NCBI GenBank assembly: GCA_964633725.1
Contig: CAZWHY010000012.1
Location: 1 to 64,000, forward strand
Source of the DNA: Berkiella_A sp964633725
GTDB taxonomy: Bacteria; Pseudomonadota; Gammaproteobacteria; Berkiellales; Berkiellaceae
Length of the DNA stretch: 64,000 nucleotides
Reading direction: 5' to 3'
Each line of letters starts with the position of its first letter. Position 1 is the stretch's first letter. Position numbers and translations under genes: made by a program. Shown one piece after another: positions 62,242 through 64,000 of this stretch. Under the pieces are notes generated by a model. It was not told the origin of the DNA. It did not search any database and was given only the letters and a program-made list of their open reading frames with translations.

Positions 62242-63624
62242 TTGCACTTGCTCCTGCTCTTGTATTTGTTCTTGTTCTTGCTCTTGCTCTTGCTCTTCAT
62301 CAACGCTATCAGATTTATCTAGGTTCCTCTCACGAATAGCTGCGAAAAGAGCATCTCTGCCAGACTGTTTTTCTGGTTCCTGCTGCACTGTGGGCATAGG
62401 TGGTGGCGGAGGTGCCTTGGGAATTTCATTTACATTAGCATTAGTCCCAGGTGCAATTGGTGGACCATCACTTATAGACAGTTCATCCTCTTGCTCTTGT
62501 ACTTGCACTTGCTCTTGTATTTGCTCTTGCTCCTGCTCTTGCTCTTGCTCTTGCTCTTGCTCTACATCAACACTATCAGGTTTATCTGGGTTCCTCGCAC
62601 GAATAGCATCTAAAAGAGCGCTTCTGCCAGATTGCTCTGGTTTTGTTTCTTGCTTCTGCTCTACTGTCCTTCTAACAATATCCTTAATATTCTCAGCCAC
62701 CTTATCTTTTTCCTGTGAAACTGTTGGTGGTGGTGGCGGTGCAAATACAACATCCTCCTGTGCTTCTTGTTCAATCTCTGCTTGCTCTTGCGATAAAGTG
62801 TCATCTGGCTGTTTTTTTGATTGATTATCTATATCAGAAACAGTTTTTAGGGTAGTTGAGCTAGAATTGTCCCAGTCATAATCATCTGATTGACTACCGC
62901 TGCCAATCGAGTCTCTTCTAGCTGTAATCGCAGAGAAATCAAATCCCTCTGTTGAGGGAGATTGCTTATGCTGTTTTGGTAATGGAACAACGGCCTTATT
63001 AGGCTCATTTTTTTTAGCTTCAGTCTCATGTTTTTTAGCTTGAAACGCAGCAAGATTTTCTATTGGAGGTGCTGGTGGAGGTGGCTTATCTTCTATAGGT
63101 GGATTTTTTTTCTCTACATGCGCTTCATCTATCTGTACTTCATCTATCTGTACTTCATCTATCTGTACTTCATCTATCTGTACTTCATCTACAGCGCTAT
63201 TAGAATCATCTTTATTACGATTTGCAATTTGTTCGAGCCACGTGTCTCCTTTAGGTTGCTTTCTCTGTACTTTTGCCTTTTCTACTGCTTCCTTTTTTTC
63301 AGCCTCTTCTAAGATTAGCTTGTTCTCAGCTTTTAAAACATCGATATGATCTGAAACCATGGCTTTAACGTGATCATTAATTTCCTCATCATCCAAGTTA
63401 CCCCTCTCAATAGAAAAGTCGTTAGCGATAACCTCTTCAAGCTCATCAGACCAAAGCTCCTCAAGCTTTCCAGACAAGTCTTCAAGCTCTTTTAAAGTAA
63501 GTTCAGAAATAGCCTTGCTTTTATATAAAGCACCATCGTACTTGGATAGATCAACCTTGCTTTTATTGATTTTACCTTTGAGTGCACCCAACAACCCACC
63601 ATTTTCAGGACCATCACCAGACAT
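62242..63624 (-). CDS. N-terminal part of a Pro-rich protein with WH2-like segments
   Basis: The ATG at 63624 starts a product of at least 461 residues up to the gap. A helical N-terminus (1-120) is followed by EVQID repeats and Pro-rich stretches (KPPPPAPP, APPPPPTV, APPPPPMP). Between them lie segments close to the WH2 actin-binding pattern: SGRSALLDAIRARNPDKPD and SGRDALFAAIRERNLDKSD. N-WASP has R-D-A-L-L-D-Q-I-R-Q-G-x-x-L-K-S-V, so the helix fits well while the LKKV end is degenerate. EQ dipeptide runs come from CTCTTG microsatellites. Pro-rich plus tandem WH2 suggests host actin nucleation; this is inference. Continues at 62141 beyond the gap. Confidence 0.75.
63122..63196. repeat. 15-bp tandem repeat
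   Basis: Five units of TGTACTTCATCTATC or close variants encode the EVQID repeats of the Pro-rich protein. Not a CRISPR: the units abut and lie in frame. Confidence 0.9.
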
Positions 63625-63795
63625 AACTGTACCTCTACCAAATTCAAAACGTATAATAGTGAGACAGATTGAATAACGAGAAGTTCAATTATTGTAGTGT
63701 AGAGTATAATTGGAATTTAGAAATATTCAGCAAAAACAGCCAGTTAGCTATTTACATAGAAAAGACAAAAAAAGATATTAGGCAAAAGGGAGGAA

Positions 63796-63999
63796 CTACC
63801 CCCCTTTTTTATACTTCTTTTTAGCAACGTTTACATAGGCAGATTTCATCGGGGCAATGTTTTTATTACCAATCCAAGTTTTATCGATAAAAAATTGAAT
63901 CGCTGTATTTTGCATACCCCAATAAAGCGCAGTGATGGTAAACACAGCCATGGCGGTTAGTTGAATTTGAACAATATACCACCCTCCTATGGCGTGCAT
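63796..63999 (-). CDS. Membrane protein at the right edge, possibly partial
   Basis: A frame of 67 codons runs to the window edge. An ATG lies at 63999, but the frame may continue beyond. One membrane segment (about residues 9-29) is followed by a basic tail (NVAKKKYKKGG). I do not recognise the family. A Dot/Icm accessory membrane protein cannot be excluded. Confidence 0.5.
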   Translation of the reverse strand: MHAIGGWYIVQIQLTAMAVFTITALYWGMQNTAIQFFIDKTWIGNKNIAPMKSAYVNVAKKKYKKGG

Positions 64000-64000
64000 A

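Noticed and set aside
62242..62303. KSKSKNKNKYK-rich start of a separate gene on the minus strand
   Set aside because: It is the CTCTTG microsatellite read in the wrong frame; the true frame there encodes EQ repeats of the upstream part.
63122..63196. Possible CRISPR-like array
   Set aside because: The 15-bp units abut without spacers and encode an in-frame EVQID repeat.

Overview
The window is AT-rich DNA from a gammaproteobacterium, most likely of the order Legionellales. Fifteen components of a Dot/Icm (type IVB) secretion system are recognisable, together with ordinary gammaproteobacterial housekeeping genes (ispG, rpoS, rmuC, dapD, dapE, tsaB, adk, ppc). Many of the remaining genes look like secreted host-directed effectors: ankyrin repeats, Sel1 repeats, Ulp1-like proteases, a RhoGEF-like domain, a lipase motif, a CaaX box and a proline-rich protein with WH2-like segments. 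A lysine-rich histone H1-like protein and several basic nuclear-localisation-like tails fit an amoeba-associated intracellular bacterium of the Coxiellaceae/Berkiella kind. The genus is an inference and cannot be fixed from the sequence alone.

Layout. 1-15150: Dot/Icm core. A leftward unit icmS-dotM-dotL faces a rightward series dotD-dotC-dotB-icmT, dotI, dotH-dotG-dotF-dotO. This joins what are two separate loci in Legionella. DotG is very short. 15200-20830: two small hypothetical genes, two divergent Sel1-repeat genes and an ankyrin-like gene. 20830-27600: a frameshifted transposase remnant, dinB, a lipase-motif giant, a RhoGEF-like protein, and a small ankyrin protein ending in a CaaX box. 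The 3' ends of the lipase-like and RhoGEF-like genes share a tail, and a dinB fragment is repeated beside the second, which points to a local duplication. 27690-33780: a 2OG-Fe oxygenase, ispG, a KfrA-like gene, and two effector candidates including an ankyrin protein with a protease-like C-terminus. 33890-38135: an aapJQMP amino-acid ABC operon with a 179-bp palindromic element inside it. 38580-42812: rpoS, rmuC, then a second Dot/Icm group dotE-dotN-dotP. 42880-56820: a Ulp1-like protease, dapD-dapE, tsaB, a higBA toxin-antitoxin pair, a double-glycine-leader peptide, the histone-like gene, adk-trx, a YbaK-HDOD protein, ppc and a LOG-family gene. 57200-64000: a degenerate serine recombinase, a zinc-ribbon protein, and a very repetitive proline-rich gene interrupted by a 100-N assembly gap.

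How it fits together. The Dot/Icm genes supply the coupling complex (DotL, DotM, IcmS, DotN), the outer-membrane core (DotC, DotD, DotH, DotG, DotF), the inner-membrane and ATPase parts (DotB, DotO, DotI, DotE, DotP) and IcmT. DotA, IcmQ, IcmR, IcmW, IcmX, IcmV, IcmF and DotU are not in this window. The interspersed eukaryotic-like genes are plausible substrates. Two families of small palindromic elements sit at gene ends or within operons and may act as terminators or attenuators. No rRNA, tRNA or CRISPR array was seen.
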